From Acanthornis magna (lineage: Eukaryota > Chordata > Aves > Passeriformes > Acanthizidae), in NCBI GenBank assembly GCA_036785705.1, contig JAWUZG010000961.1, forward strand, positions 310,001 through 374,000: DNA of 64,000 bases. Reading direction: 5' to 3'. Shown in pieces: positions 21,724 to 37,100 of the stretch. The translations under genes were made by a program, and so were the position numbers. Every line of letters begins with the position of its first letter. The stretch's first letter is position 1. The notes beneath the pieces were generated by a model, which searched no databases, was not told where the DNA came from, and worked only from the letters and a program-made list of their open reading frames with translations.

Positions 21724-22835
21724 CCTGTGCTGCCGTGCCCCGGGGCTGCTGTCACCCCTGCCCGAGCTGCTGTCACCTTCCCGGGGCTGCTGGCACCGCC
21801 CCGGGGGGCCCTGTCACCTTCTCGGGGCTGCTGTACCCCTCCAACCCGGGGATGCTGGCACCGCCCCGGGGGGCTCTGTCACCTTCTCGGGGCTGCTGTA
21901 CCCCTCCAGCCCGGGGCTGCTGTCACCTTCCCGGGGCTGCTGTACCCCTAGCCCGGGGATGCTGGCATGGCCCCGGGGTCGCTGTCACCTCCCCGGGGTC
22001 GCTGTCCCCCTCAGCCACAGCTACTGCCACCCACCCCCTGGGACTGCTGGCACCTCCCCGGGGTCGCTGTCCCCACCCGGAGCTGCTGTCCCCACCCCGA
22101 GCGTTCCTGTCCCCATCTGGGGTTGCTGCCGCCACCTCGAGAGCTCCTGTCCCCACCAGGGACTGCTGTCCCCCCCAGCCTGGGACTGCTGTCCCACTCC
22201 GTCCCGGAGCTGCTGTCCCACCCCACCCCGGGGCTGTTGTCATCACCCCGAGGGTTCCTGTCCCCACGCGGGGCTCCTGTCCCCGCCTGGGGTTGCTATC
22301 CCCACCCCGGTCCCCACCCGGGGGTCGCTGTCCCCACCCGAGGTTGCTGTCCCCTCCCCTGTCCCCACCCGGGGACTCCTGCCCCCACCCGGGGGTCGCT
22401 CTCCCCACCCAAGGTTGTTGTCCCCTCCCCGGTCCCCACCCGGGGACTCCTGTCCCCACCCGGGGGTCGCTGTCCCCATCCCGGGATTGCTGTCCCCACC
22501 CGGGGACTCCCGTCTCCTCCCTGTCCCCTCCCGGGGGTCGCTGTCCCCACCGGGGGGACCCCTCCCAGTTCCTCCCGCCCCGCTCCGAGCGCTCGGACCT
22601 GGAGGTGTCCCCAGGGACGCTCCGGTCCCCAAAGCCGTGTCCCCAAAGCCTCGGGGACATCGGGGAGCTCTGTGGGGACATCGCCGCAGCCACAGCCCCC
22701 CCCGGCCTGGGCCCGGGGGTCCCGGGGGTCCCTGTCCCGTCCCGGGGGTCCCGACCGGGCTGGGAGGACTCGGGACCGGGGACAGCGCCAGGAAAACGCC
22801 GTTTACAAAATAAAGGAGTCGCGGTTCGCTCCGAG
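21724..22835 (+). other. TM6SF2: TM6SF2 3'UTR, largely repetitive
   Basis: From the stop to just past AATAAA at 22809. 21730-22580 is made of CCGGGGCTGCTGTCACC-type and later CTGTCCCCACCCGGGG-type units, so the transcript itself would carry a minisatellite. Confidence 0.75.
22809..22814 (+). terminator. TM6SF2: Polyadenylation signal of TM6SF2
   Basis: AATAAA followed by a GTGTCCCCTCTGTG downstream region. Confidence 0.75.
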
Positions 22836-22914
22836 CTCGTGTCCCCTCTGTGCCCGGGGATGTCACCCTGTGCCCGGGGATGTCCCCCCGGGAGGGTGGG
22901 GTCTCCCCACCGGG

Positions 22915-23690
22915 GTTTGTGGGGTGGCACACGGCCGGGGCGTTGTACCGGGCTTTTTACCGGGATTTGTACCGGATTTAGTACCAGGGTTAGTACCGCG
23001 GTTTTAGGGGTGGTACCGGGGTTTTTACCGGGGTTTGTACTGAGGATTTTACCGCGGTTTATATCGCGGTTTGTGTGGTGTTCCCAGGGTTAGCACCGGG
23101 GTTTGTACAGCGGTTTTTGGGGCGGTACCGGGGTTGGTACCGGAGTTAGTACCGGGGTTAGTACCGCGGTTTGTACCGGGATTTGGTACCGGGATTTGGT
23201 ACCGGGGTTAATACCGCGGTTTGTCGCGCGGTTTTTGGGGCGGTACCGCGGTTTGTACCGGAGTTAGTACTGGATTTTTTATCGCGGTTTGTGGGGCGGT
23301 ACCGGGGTTGGTACCGGAGTTAGTACCGGGGTTAGTACCGCGGTTTGTGGGGCGGTACCAGAGTTAGTACCGAGGTTAGTACCGCGGTTTTTGGGGTGGC
23401 GCTGGGGTTGGTCCCGGAGTTAGAACCGGGGTTAGTACCGGAGTTAGTACCGGGGTTAGTACCGCAGTTTATGGGGTGGCACCGGGGTTAGTACCGGGTT
23501 TAGTACCGGGCTTTGTACCGCGGTTTTTGTGGTGGCACCGGGGCTGGTACCGGGTTTAGTACCGCGGTTTTTGGGGTGGCACACGCCGCTGTACCGCGGT
23601 TTTGGGGTGGCACACGCCGCTGTACCGCGGTTTTTGGGGTGGCACCGGGTTTAGTACCGCGGTTTTTGGGGTGGCACACGCCGCTGTGCC
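22915..23690. repeat. TACCGCGGTTT intergenic minisatellite
   Basis: About 12-bp basic units GTACCGCGGTTT, GTACCGGGGTTA and GTACCGGAGTTA between the TM6SF2 poly(A) site and the HAPLN4 CpG island. Rich in GGTACC and CCGCGG palindromes. No gene seen. Confidence 0.95.
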
Positions 23691-24036
23691 GCCGCCGGGG
23701 CTGGGCGGGCACTGCCGCCCTTGCGGTGCCCGGGGCGGAGCTTCACCGCCCCAGCTCCTCGTGCCCCGCGCGTTCCCCGCCCGCAGCCCGCCCGGGGTCC
23801 GGCGGTCCCGGCGGTCCCGGCAGCACCGGCAGCAGCGGGGCCGGGCGGGCCGGTGACCTTGGCGAGCCGCCCGCCCTGCGCAGCGCCGGGAGCCGGGCAG
23901 GGCCGGGCCGCGCTCCCGGTGCCGCCCCCTGCGCGGAGCCGCACCGGCGGCACCGGCGGAGGCTCCGGCAGCGCTCCCGGCGGCACCGGCGGCTGCTGCG
24001 GGCGGGCCCCTCCCGCGGGCCGGCACCGCGGACACG
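23690..24036 (+). promoter_or_regulatory. HAPLN4: HAPLN4 CpG-island promoter and probable non-coding exon 1
   Basis: Very CpG-dense unique sequence ending in a good donor, GACACG|GTGAGTG, at 24036/24037. Joining this donor to the acceptor at 25983 puts A at -3 of the ATG (ACGATGC), a favourable context. The transcription start is not placed; exon 1 is inferred. Confidence 0.5.
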
Positions 24037-24469
24037 GTGAGTGCGGGGCCGCCGCTCTCGCCGCGGGGCGGCCGCGGGGCGCCGGGACGCGACCCCCGGG
24101 GCAGGGAGGGGCGCGGGGGGCGGGCGGGGGTCTCTGCCTGGGGGCGGCGAGAGCGGCGTTCCCCCCGCGCTGCGCCGTCCCCGGCGGGCACCGGAGTCCC
24201 GCAGGCGCGGGGCCGCCGCCGCAGTGTCCCGCACTGCAACACCGCACCGGGGCCGCGGAGAGCCCGCGCCGCCGCAGCCGCGGCTGCCCCGAGCGCTCCG
24301 GGACCCCGCGGGGCTGCCCCGTTCCCTCTGCCCCCGGAGAGCACACCGGGACCCCCGGGGGGCTTTCCCGCCGCCCCCGCCCCCTCCGGGCAGTGGGACC
24401 CCCGGGGGGCGGCCCCGCGCCGTCTGCCCGCGGAACGGACACCGGGGCGGCCCCGGGGCTCTGAGCCCA

Positions 24470-25200
24470 GGCACGGCACCGGGACCACCGGGACCACCGG
24501 GACCACCAGGAGGGGCTACCCACCGCCCCCTGCCCCCGCACCGGGCACCGGAGGGGCTGTCCCGCTCCTTGTGTCCCCCGGCCACGGCACCGGGACCACC
24601 GGGGGTGCTGTCCCTCCCGTGCCCCCCGATCGGGCACCGGGACCACCGGGGGCCACCGCTCTCCCCCTGCCCTGGGGGGGTCATCCCCACGGGGAGGGGG
24701 CACCGGAGACAGTTTGGAATTTGGGGTATCCAGGGCCAGGCTGCAATTTGGGGTACCCCAAATCAGTTTGGGGTTAGGGGTACCCAGGGCCAGTTTGGGA
24801 TTTGGGGTACCCAGAGCCAGTTTGGGATTTGGAGCACCCCAGGGCTGGGGGGCTGAGTATCGCATCCCCCCAATGGGGGAGGCTCTGGCGCTCGGCCCCT
24901 CCGGGCTGTGCTGGGGTGGGGGGCGTGGCCGGGGCTCTCGGGGGTCCGGGGGCTCTCGGGGGTCTGGGGGCTCTCGGGGCTCCCGGGGGACTCGGGGCTC
25001 TCGAGGCCCTCGGGGCTCTTGGACCTCTCGAGGGTCTCGGGGATCTCTGGACTCTCGGGGGTCTCGGGGCTCTCGGGGCTCCCGGGGCTCCCGGGGGTCT
25101 CTCAGGGCTCCCGGGGCTCTCGGGGGTCTCTGGACTCTCGGGGAGCTCGGGGCTTCCGGGGCTCCCGGGGCTCTCGGGGGGCTCCGGGCCGCTCCGTGCC
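24470..25200 (+). repeat. G/C-rich arrays, HAPLN4 intron 1
   Basis: 24480-24660: GGGACCACCGGG units. 24720-24850: TTTGGGGTACCCAGGGCCAG units. 24930-25195: GGGGCTCTCGGGGGTCTCTG units. Confidence 0.85.
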
Positions 25201-25204
25201 CCTC

Positions 25205-25290
25205 GGCTCGCTTTGCAGAGGTGCCATAAATAACTCGGCAGCTCCGGCCCGGCGCGGCTGCCATGAAATATTCATGGCCTGAAAGCGAGC
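25205..25290. promoter_or_regulatory. AT-richer island with inverted repeat, HAPLN4 intron 1
   Basis: Unique block between two arrays with an 8-bp inverted repeat, GCCATGAA / TTCATGGC (25260-25267, 25271-25278), around ATA. It resembles a POU/homeodomain-type site. Function inferred only. Confidence 0.3.
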
Positions 25291-25309
25291 CGGGCTCAGC
25301 GCCGGGCCG

Positions 25310-25815
25310 GGGGTCCCTGCGGGTCCCTGCGGGTCCCTGGGGGTCCCTGTGCACGGACTGACCCAGCCGGGGGTCCCTGGGGGTCCCTGGGGCCGGGGGC
25401 GGCACGGACTGACCCAGCCGGGGGTCCCTGGGGGTCCCTACGGGGCTGGGAGCGGAAGGGACTGACCCAGCCGGGGGTCCCTGGGGGTCCCTACGGGGCT
25501 GGGAGCGGAAGGGACTGACCCAGCCGGGGGTCCCTGGGGGTCCCTGGGGGTCTCTGGGGATCCCTGGGGGTCCCTGGGGGTCTCTGGGGATCCCTGGGGC
25601 TGGAGGCGCCACGGACTGACCCAGCCGGGGGTTCCTGGGGGTCCCTGGGCACGAACTGACCCAGCCGGGGGTCCCTGGGGGTCCCTGGGGGTTCCTGGGG
25701 GTCTCTGGGGATCCCTGGGGCTGGGGGCGCCACGGACTGACCCAGCCGGGGGTTCCTGGGGGTCCCTGGGCACGGACTGACCCAGCCGGGGGTCTCTGGG
25801 GGTCCCTGGGGGCGG
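25310..25815 (+). repeat. Tandem repeat, HAPLN4 intron 1
   Basis: GGTCCCTGGGGGTCCCTGGG and GGACTGACCCAGCCGG units in a 50-115 bp higher-order pattern. Confidence 0.93.
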
Positions 25816-25983
25816 GGTGGGCAGGGACCAGCCCAGCCCCGCAGGTGACGCTCTGGGTGACACTGGGCACTGCCACCCCCCGGGTGGGCGCGGGTCGCTT
25901 CTGGGGGTCGGGCGGAGCTGGGGGTCGGGGTCCTCTCGGCCGGGAAGGTCTGGGGGTGCTGAGGGGGTGCTGTTGCCCCCCAG

Positions 25984-31254
<5,271 letters not shown>

Positions 31255-32235
31255 GGGTGCTGGGGGTCGGGTTTGGGGTCGGGACCCCCGCCCCCGCTCG
31301 GTGTTAGGGCAGCGCGGGGAGCTGCGGGTGGTCCCCGCGTGGGGCCGGAGGGGTGGCGGTGCCCTCGGTGGCGTTTGGGGACGCGGAGGTGGCGGGGGAA
31401 GGGTTTGGGGGGCGCGGTTGGGAGCGGCGCTCCGCGCAGATCTCGCTTGTCGATGCGCACATTGCATGTGCTGGGGGCGGCCGAGCCCCGCCCTCCTCAT
31501 CCTCATCTTCATCTTCATCTCATCCCCATCCTCATCCTCACCTCATCCCCGGGAGGTGCCCCCCAATCCCACCCTGGGGTTGGGGATTTCGGCTCCGTGC
31601 CTTGGCAGCCCCCGCGGGGCCGGGGGGGGCTCCTGCGCGCTTGGCTTGGCCGGGCCGGAGCGGGGAGGGGCCGGGGGGGCTCCGGAATCAGTGCCCACCC
31701 AGCCGGGGGGGTCAGGAATCCGTGCCCATCCAGCTGGGGGGCTCCGGAATCCGTGCCCACCCAGCCGGGGGGCTCAGGAATCCGTGCCCATCCAGCTGGG
31801 GGGCTCCGGAATCCGTGCCCACCCAGCTGGGGGGCTCCGGAATCCGTGCCCACTCAGTCGGGGGGGTCAGGAATCCGTGCCCACCCAGCTGGGGGCTCTG
31901 GATCCCATGCCCACCCAGCCGGGGGGGGCTCTGGACACTGTGCCCACCCAGCTGGGGGGCTCCGGGCCCTGTGCCCATCCAGCCGGGGGGGTCAGGAATC
32001 CGTGCCCACCCAGCCCGGGGGGTGAGGATCCCACACCCACCCAGCCGGGGGGGTAAGGATCCCATGCCCACCCAGCCGGGGGCGTCAGGATCCCATGCCC
32101 ACCCAGCCGGGGGGCTCCGGACCCCGTGCCCACCCAGCCGGGGGGTTCCGGGCCCCGTGCCCACCCAGGCGGGCACCGGCCGCAGGCTTTGGCAGCCCTG
32201 GACGTAGATGAAATAAAAGCTTCGGCTGCTTCGGA
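31255..32235 (+). other. HAPLN4: HAPLN4 3'UTR
   Basis: Unique at first. 31690-32165 is a 31-bp tandem repeat (CCCACCCAGCCGGGGGGCTC, CGGAATCCGTG). Ends after AATAAA at 32212. Confidence 0.8.
32212..32217 (+). terminator. HAPLN4: Polyadenylation signal of HAPLN4
   Basis: AATAAA in unique sequence right after the 31-bp array, followed by TGTGTCCTTGGGG-type sequence about 45 bp on. Confidence 0.8.
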
Positions 32236-33360
32236 GAGCTGAGCGGGGCTCTGCTGTGTCCTTGGGGCGGCTCGGGGACATCACCGGAGAGTCCCAAAGC
32301 TTGGATTTGTGGGGTCAGATCCAAGGGTGGGGACCCCGGGATTTGGGGAGGGGGGGATCGGGGTGAACCTCCAGACCCCCGAGCTGAGCCCGGCCCAGAA
32401 ATCACTTTTATTGAGGCATGAAAATGAATATCGCTGGGATGTCACCGCCCTGGGGGGGACAGTGGGGCCTCGGGGGTGGGAGATGGAGGGTGGGTGAGGC
32501 AGGAATCACCCCCAAAGGCAGGGGTCACCCCCAAAAATTCATCAGCGCCTCCCCGTCTCGAGGAGGACACCGTGGCCAGCGACAGGGACACACGTGGCAG
32601 GTGACTGATGGCGAATGGGTGGCGGATGTGGCACGGGGAGCCCCGGGAGAGGACTGGGGTTCGTGAGAATTAATGAGTTTGGTCAGAATTAATAGGTTTG
32701 GTCATTATTAATAGGTTTGGTCAGAATTAATGAGTTTGTTGAGAGGAGGTTTTGTCATAATTAATGGGTTTGGTCAGAATTAATGGCTTTGGTAATTATT
32801 AATGGCTTTGGTCAGAATTAATGGGTTTGGTCAGAATTAATGGGTTTGGTCAGAGGAAGTTCGCTCAGAATTAATGGATTTGGTGTTTGTTATTGGTTGG
32901 TTAGACCAATAACTATTTTTATTGGTTTTGGTTAGAATTAATGGGTTCGGTGAGGATTAATGGGTTTGTTCATTATTAATGGGTTTGGTCAGAATTAATG
33001 GGTTCAGTGAGAATTAAGGGGTTTGGTCAGAGGAGGTATGGTCAGAATTAATGGGTTTGGTGAGAGGAGATTTGGTCAGAAGTGTTGGGTTTGGTGAGCT
33101 GAGGTTTGGTCAGAATTGATGGCTTTGGTCATTATTAATGGGTTCGGTGAGAATTAATGGCTTTGGTCATTATTAATGGCTTTGGTTATTAGTGGCTTTG
33201 GTCATTATTAATGGCTTTGGTCAGAATTAATGAGCTCGGTGAGTATTAATGGGTTTGTTCATTATTAATGGCTTTGGTGATTATTAATGGCTTTGGTCAT
33301 TATTAATGGGTTCGGTGAGAGGACACAGACAGGCACCCATCCCCGGAAAGAGCAGGCCCG
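32236..33360. repeat. HAPLN4-NCAN intergenic region with ~24-bp AT-rich array
   Basis: 32236-32650 is unique and holds TTTATT at 32407-32412 (AATAAA on -), a possible distal NCAN poly(A) signal. 32660-33320 repeats AATTAATGGGTTTGGTCAG and CATTATTAATGGCTTTGGT units, the most AT-rich array of the window. Confidence 0.85.
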
Positions 33361-33364
33361 GGGT

Positions 33365-33972
33365 CGCTCAACTGTTAAAAAAATTTATTAAAATGTCCAG
33401 CAGTACAGAAAGGCCGAGTCAGAAATGGGGCGGGGGGCTCGGGGGGGGGCGGGGCGGGGCAGTCACGTCGCAAACAGCAGAGATCAGAAAGCGCCACACA
33501 CACACACGCACGCCAACTCCACCGGGGACCCGAAACGAACGGAAACGGGGACGGAACCAAACCCACCACCCCCGAACCGGGCACCGAGGGGACAGTGACC
33601 CCGGAGGCACCGCGTGTCCCCCCCCGGGGTGCTGGGGCAGGGACATGGGGGGGCTGCTAAAAAACCAGAGCCCCCCGAGGTGGGACATGGGGGGACCCCG
33701 CTTTGGGGACAGGGACAGAGCCCAGCGCTGGGGGGTCCCCGCGCGGGGCTGGGGGGGCTCCAGCCCGGGCCGGGGGGCTGAGCGTGGGACATGCAGGGAG
33801 GGCTGGGGGCGCACACGCTGCCGCCCCCGGCCGGATCCTATTCCCTACGGGGCCGGGCATCCTAAGGAGCTAAAGCCGAAGGGGGTTGGTTATAAAAGAG
33901 GGGAGGGGCGCGGTGGGACAGGGGCGGGGGACATCGCCACACGCCCCTTGTGCTCGGTGGCCGCCGCCGGCC
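33365..33972 (-). other. NCAN: NCAN 3'UTR
   Basis: Unique C/G-rich sequence with a short (CA)n near 33500, ending after AATAAA (minus) at 33389-33384. Confidence 0.75.
33384..33389 (-). terminator. NCAN: Polyadenylation signal of NCAN
   Basis: TTTATT on +, AATAAA on -, about 590 bp after the stop. A second one at 32412-32407 could be a distal site. Confidence 0.75.
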
Positions 33973-34121
33973 CTAGAAGTAGTGGCCCTCCTCCATCCAG
34001 TCCAGCCGGAGGTGCTTGCGGTGTTTCCGCCGCTCCTTGCGGGCTCTGCGGTGCTGGTGCTGGTGGTGCGGGTGGCTGTGCCGGTGTCGCCGGTGTCGCC
34101 GCGCTCGGTGCGACCGCCTGG
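33973..34121 (-). CDS. NCAN: NCAN last coding exon (basic tail)
   Basis: 149 bp. [44 protein letters not shown], stop TAG at 33975-33973. The acceptor is GTTAG before 34121; the alternative AG 4 bp later breaks the frame. Confidence 0.92.
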
Positions 34122-37100
34122 CTAACGGGGGCAAGGCGGGGGGAAAGGCGGGGGTCAGAGACGGCGGTGCGACCCCCGTCTGGTGCGACCCCCGCCCGGT
34201 GCGACCGCCAGGCTAACGGGGACAAGGCGGGGAGCGAGGGGGGGTCAGAGACGGCGGTGCGACCCCCGCCCCGCCCGGTGCGGACCCTCTCCGCTCGGTG
34301 CGACCGCCAGGTTAACGGGGACAAGGCGGGGGGTAAAGCGGGGGTCAGAGACGGCAGTGCGACCCCCGCCCGGTGCGACCCCCGTCCGGTGTGACTGCCT
34401 GACTAACGGGGGCAAGGCGGGGGGAAGGGGGGGGTCAAAGACGGCAGTGTGACCCCCACCCGGTGCGGACTCGTCCCCGCCCGGTGCGACCGCCAGGCTA
34501 ACGGGGACAAGGCGGGGAGCGAGGGGGGGCCACAGACGGCGGTGCGGACCCCTCCCCACCCGGTGCAGACCCCTCCCCACCCGGTGCGGACCCCTCCCCG
34601 CCCGGTGCGCACCCCTCCCAGCCCGGTGCAGACCCCTCCCCACCCTATGCACACCCTCTCCCCGCCCGGTGCAGACCCCTCCCCACCAGATGCGGACCCC
34701 TCCCCGCCAGATGCGGACCCCTCCCCGCCCGGTGCAGACCCCTCCCCGCCCGGTGCAGACCCCTCCCCGCCCGGTGCGAACCCCTCCCCGCCCGGTACGG
34801 ACCCCTCCCCAGCCGGTGCAGACCCCTCCCCGCCCGGTGCGGACCCTCCCCACCCGGTGCAGACCCCTCCCCACCAGATGCGGACCCCTCCCCGCCCGGT
34901 GCGGACCCTCCCCGCCCGGTGCAGACCCCTCCCCGCCCGGTGCGGACCCTCCCCGCCCGGTGCGGACCCTCCCCGCCCGGTCGCCCGCCACTAACGTTTT
35001 GTGCAGAGGATTTTGGGCCGCTCCCACTTGCCGCTGCTGTGGCACTTGACGGTGGGCACGTGGCGCTGGGTGAAGCCCTCGCGGCACTGGTAGCGCACGC
35101 TGGAGTGGATGGTGTACTTCTCCTTCTTCTTGCCCACCGGGAAAGCGTTCGGCACCTCCGGGGGGGGCCCGCACAGCACTGCGGGGGACAAGGGACCTGC
35201 CACCCCCGCCCGGTGCTGGGGGGGGACAAGGGACATCCCCCCGGATCGGCCACCCGCACCCCTGGGGACATCCCTGGGGACACCCCTGGGGGGGACACCC
35301 CTGGGGGGGACACCCCTGGGGGGGACACCCCTGGGGACACCTCTGGGGTTGCTTTGAGAAGAGGCTCGTCCGTCAGGGTGGCAGCGAGGTGTCCCCGGGG
35401 GTTAATTAGTTAATTAATTAATGGTCACCCCCCCTCCCGGTGCTGGGAGGGGACAAGGGACATCCCCCCGGATCGGCCACCTGCACCCCTGGGGACATCC
35501 CTGGGGACACCCTGGTGGGGGTGGCTCGGGGAGACGATCGTCCGTCAGGGTAGCAGCGAGGTGTCCCCGGGGGTTAATTAGTTAATTAATGAATGGTCGT
35601 TACGGGGAGGAGCACGCGAGGAGCGGCTGGAGGCGAATGGAACTTCCCGGGATAAGGAATGGGAATTTAATGGATTTGATGGGAGCGAATTAAACAGATC
35701 CGAGCGCTGAGGGAGGAACTGATGGGGGAGGGAAAGGGAAAATGGAGATTTGGGGGAGAACCGGAGGGGTTTGCCCGAGAGGAGCGGGGGAGAGGTTTGC
35801 TGAGGATGAGGAGGGCCTGGGGGCTGCGGGGTGGGGACAGGGCCATCAGGGACTGCGGGATTGAGGGATGGGGACACCAGCGACTGTGGGATGGGGACAG
35901 GGACTGTGGGATTGGGGTATGGGGACGGTGACTGTGCGATGGGGACACCAGAGACTGTGGGAGGGGGACAGGGACACCGTGGGCTGCAGGACAGGGACAC
36001 TGGGAGCTGTGCGATGGGGACACCGGGGTCTGCGGGACAGGGACACCGGGAGCTGCGGGATGGGGACAGGGACACTGAGAACTGAGCGATGGGGACAGGG
36101 ACACAGTGGGCTGCAGGACAGGGATACCGGGGGCTGTGCGATGGGGACAGGGACACCGGGAGCTGTGCAATGGGAACAGGGACACCGGGGGCTGTAGGAC
36201 AGGGACACCGGGGACTGCAGGACAGGGACACCAGGCGCTGCGGGCTGGGAACAGGGACACCGGGGGCTGCAGGACACAGACACTGGGGGCTGTGGGCTGG
36301 GGACAGGGACACCGGGAGCCGTGCGACGGGGACAGGAACATCGGGGGCTGCAGGACAGGGACACCGGGAGCCGTGCGATGGGGACAGGGACACCGGGGCT
36401 GCGGGGCCAGGCCGTACCCGTGCCCTTCTTGCAGATGTAGGGCAGGTTGTAGTTGCAGGGCACATCGTTCCACTTGCCGATCTCGTGGGACACGAGCACC
36501 ACGCAGTCCTCGCCGCCCGCGAAGAAATTGTCGGGCTGGTTCTCCCGCCAGTTCTCATATTGCTGGGAGGGGGACACACGAGAGAGAGGCGGTGACACCC
36601 CCGAGCCCACCCTGAGCCCCCCCGAGCCCCCCCGGCCCCCCAAAGCCCACCAGGGCGGTGTTGTCGGTCCACTGGAAGTCCTGCTCCACGATGCGGTCGT
36701 TGAGGCCGATCCAGGTGTTCTCGTGGCCGAAGCCTGCGGGGAGAGGAGAGGCACCGGCGGCTCGCACGGAGGGGGCTCGGGACACCCGGGGAGGGGCGAC
36801 CCGCGACCCCCGAGCCCACCGCTGATGAAGGCGTGCTCCTCCTGCGAATGGATGCTGGTGAGGTGCCCGGCGCGGCGGCGACAGTCGCGCTCCGCGTCCT
36901 CCCAGGAGCGCCGGCGGGCGAAGTAGCGATAGCAGTGCCCCTGGAACTTGTGCCAGTTGTGGTCACAGCCCTCCGTGTCTGCGGGGACACAGCGGCGGCG
37001 GAGGATGGCACCGGACCCCAGCCTCGCGCGGAATTGGTGTCACCTCCCGGGTCCTCGTGTCCCCTCTCAGCTCGCCGTGTCCCCTCTCAGCTCGCCGTGT

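Noticed and set aside
34118..34121. Alternative acceptor CCAG, four bases inside the NCAN last exon
   Set aside because: It gives a frame without the conserved basic tail and stop; the GTTAG acceptor restores PRRSHR as in the family.
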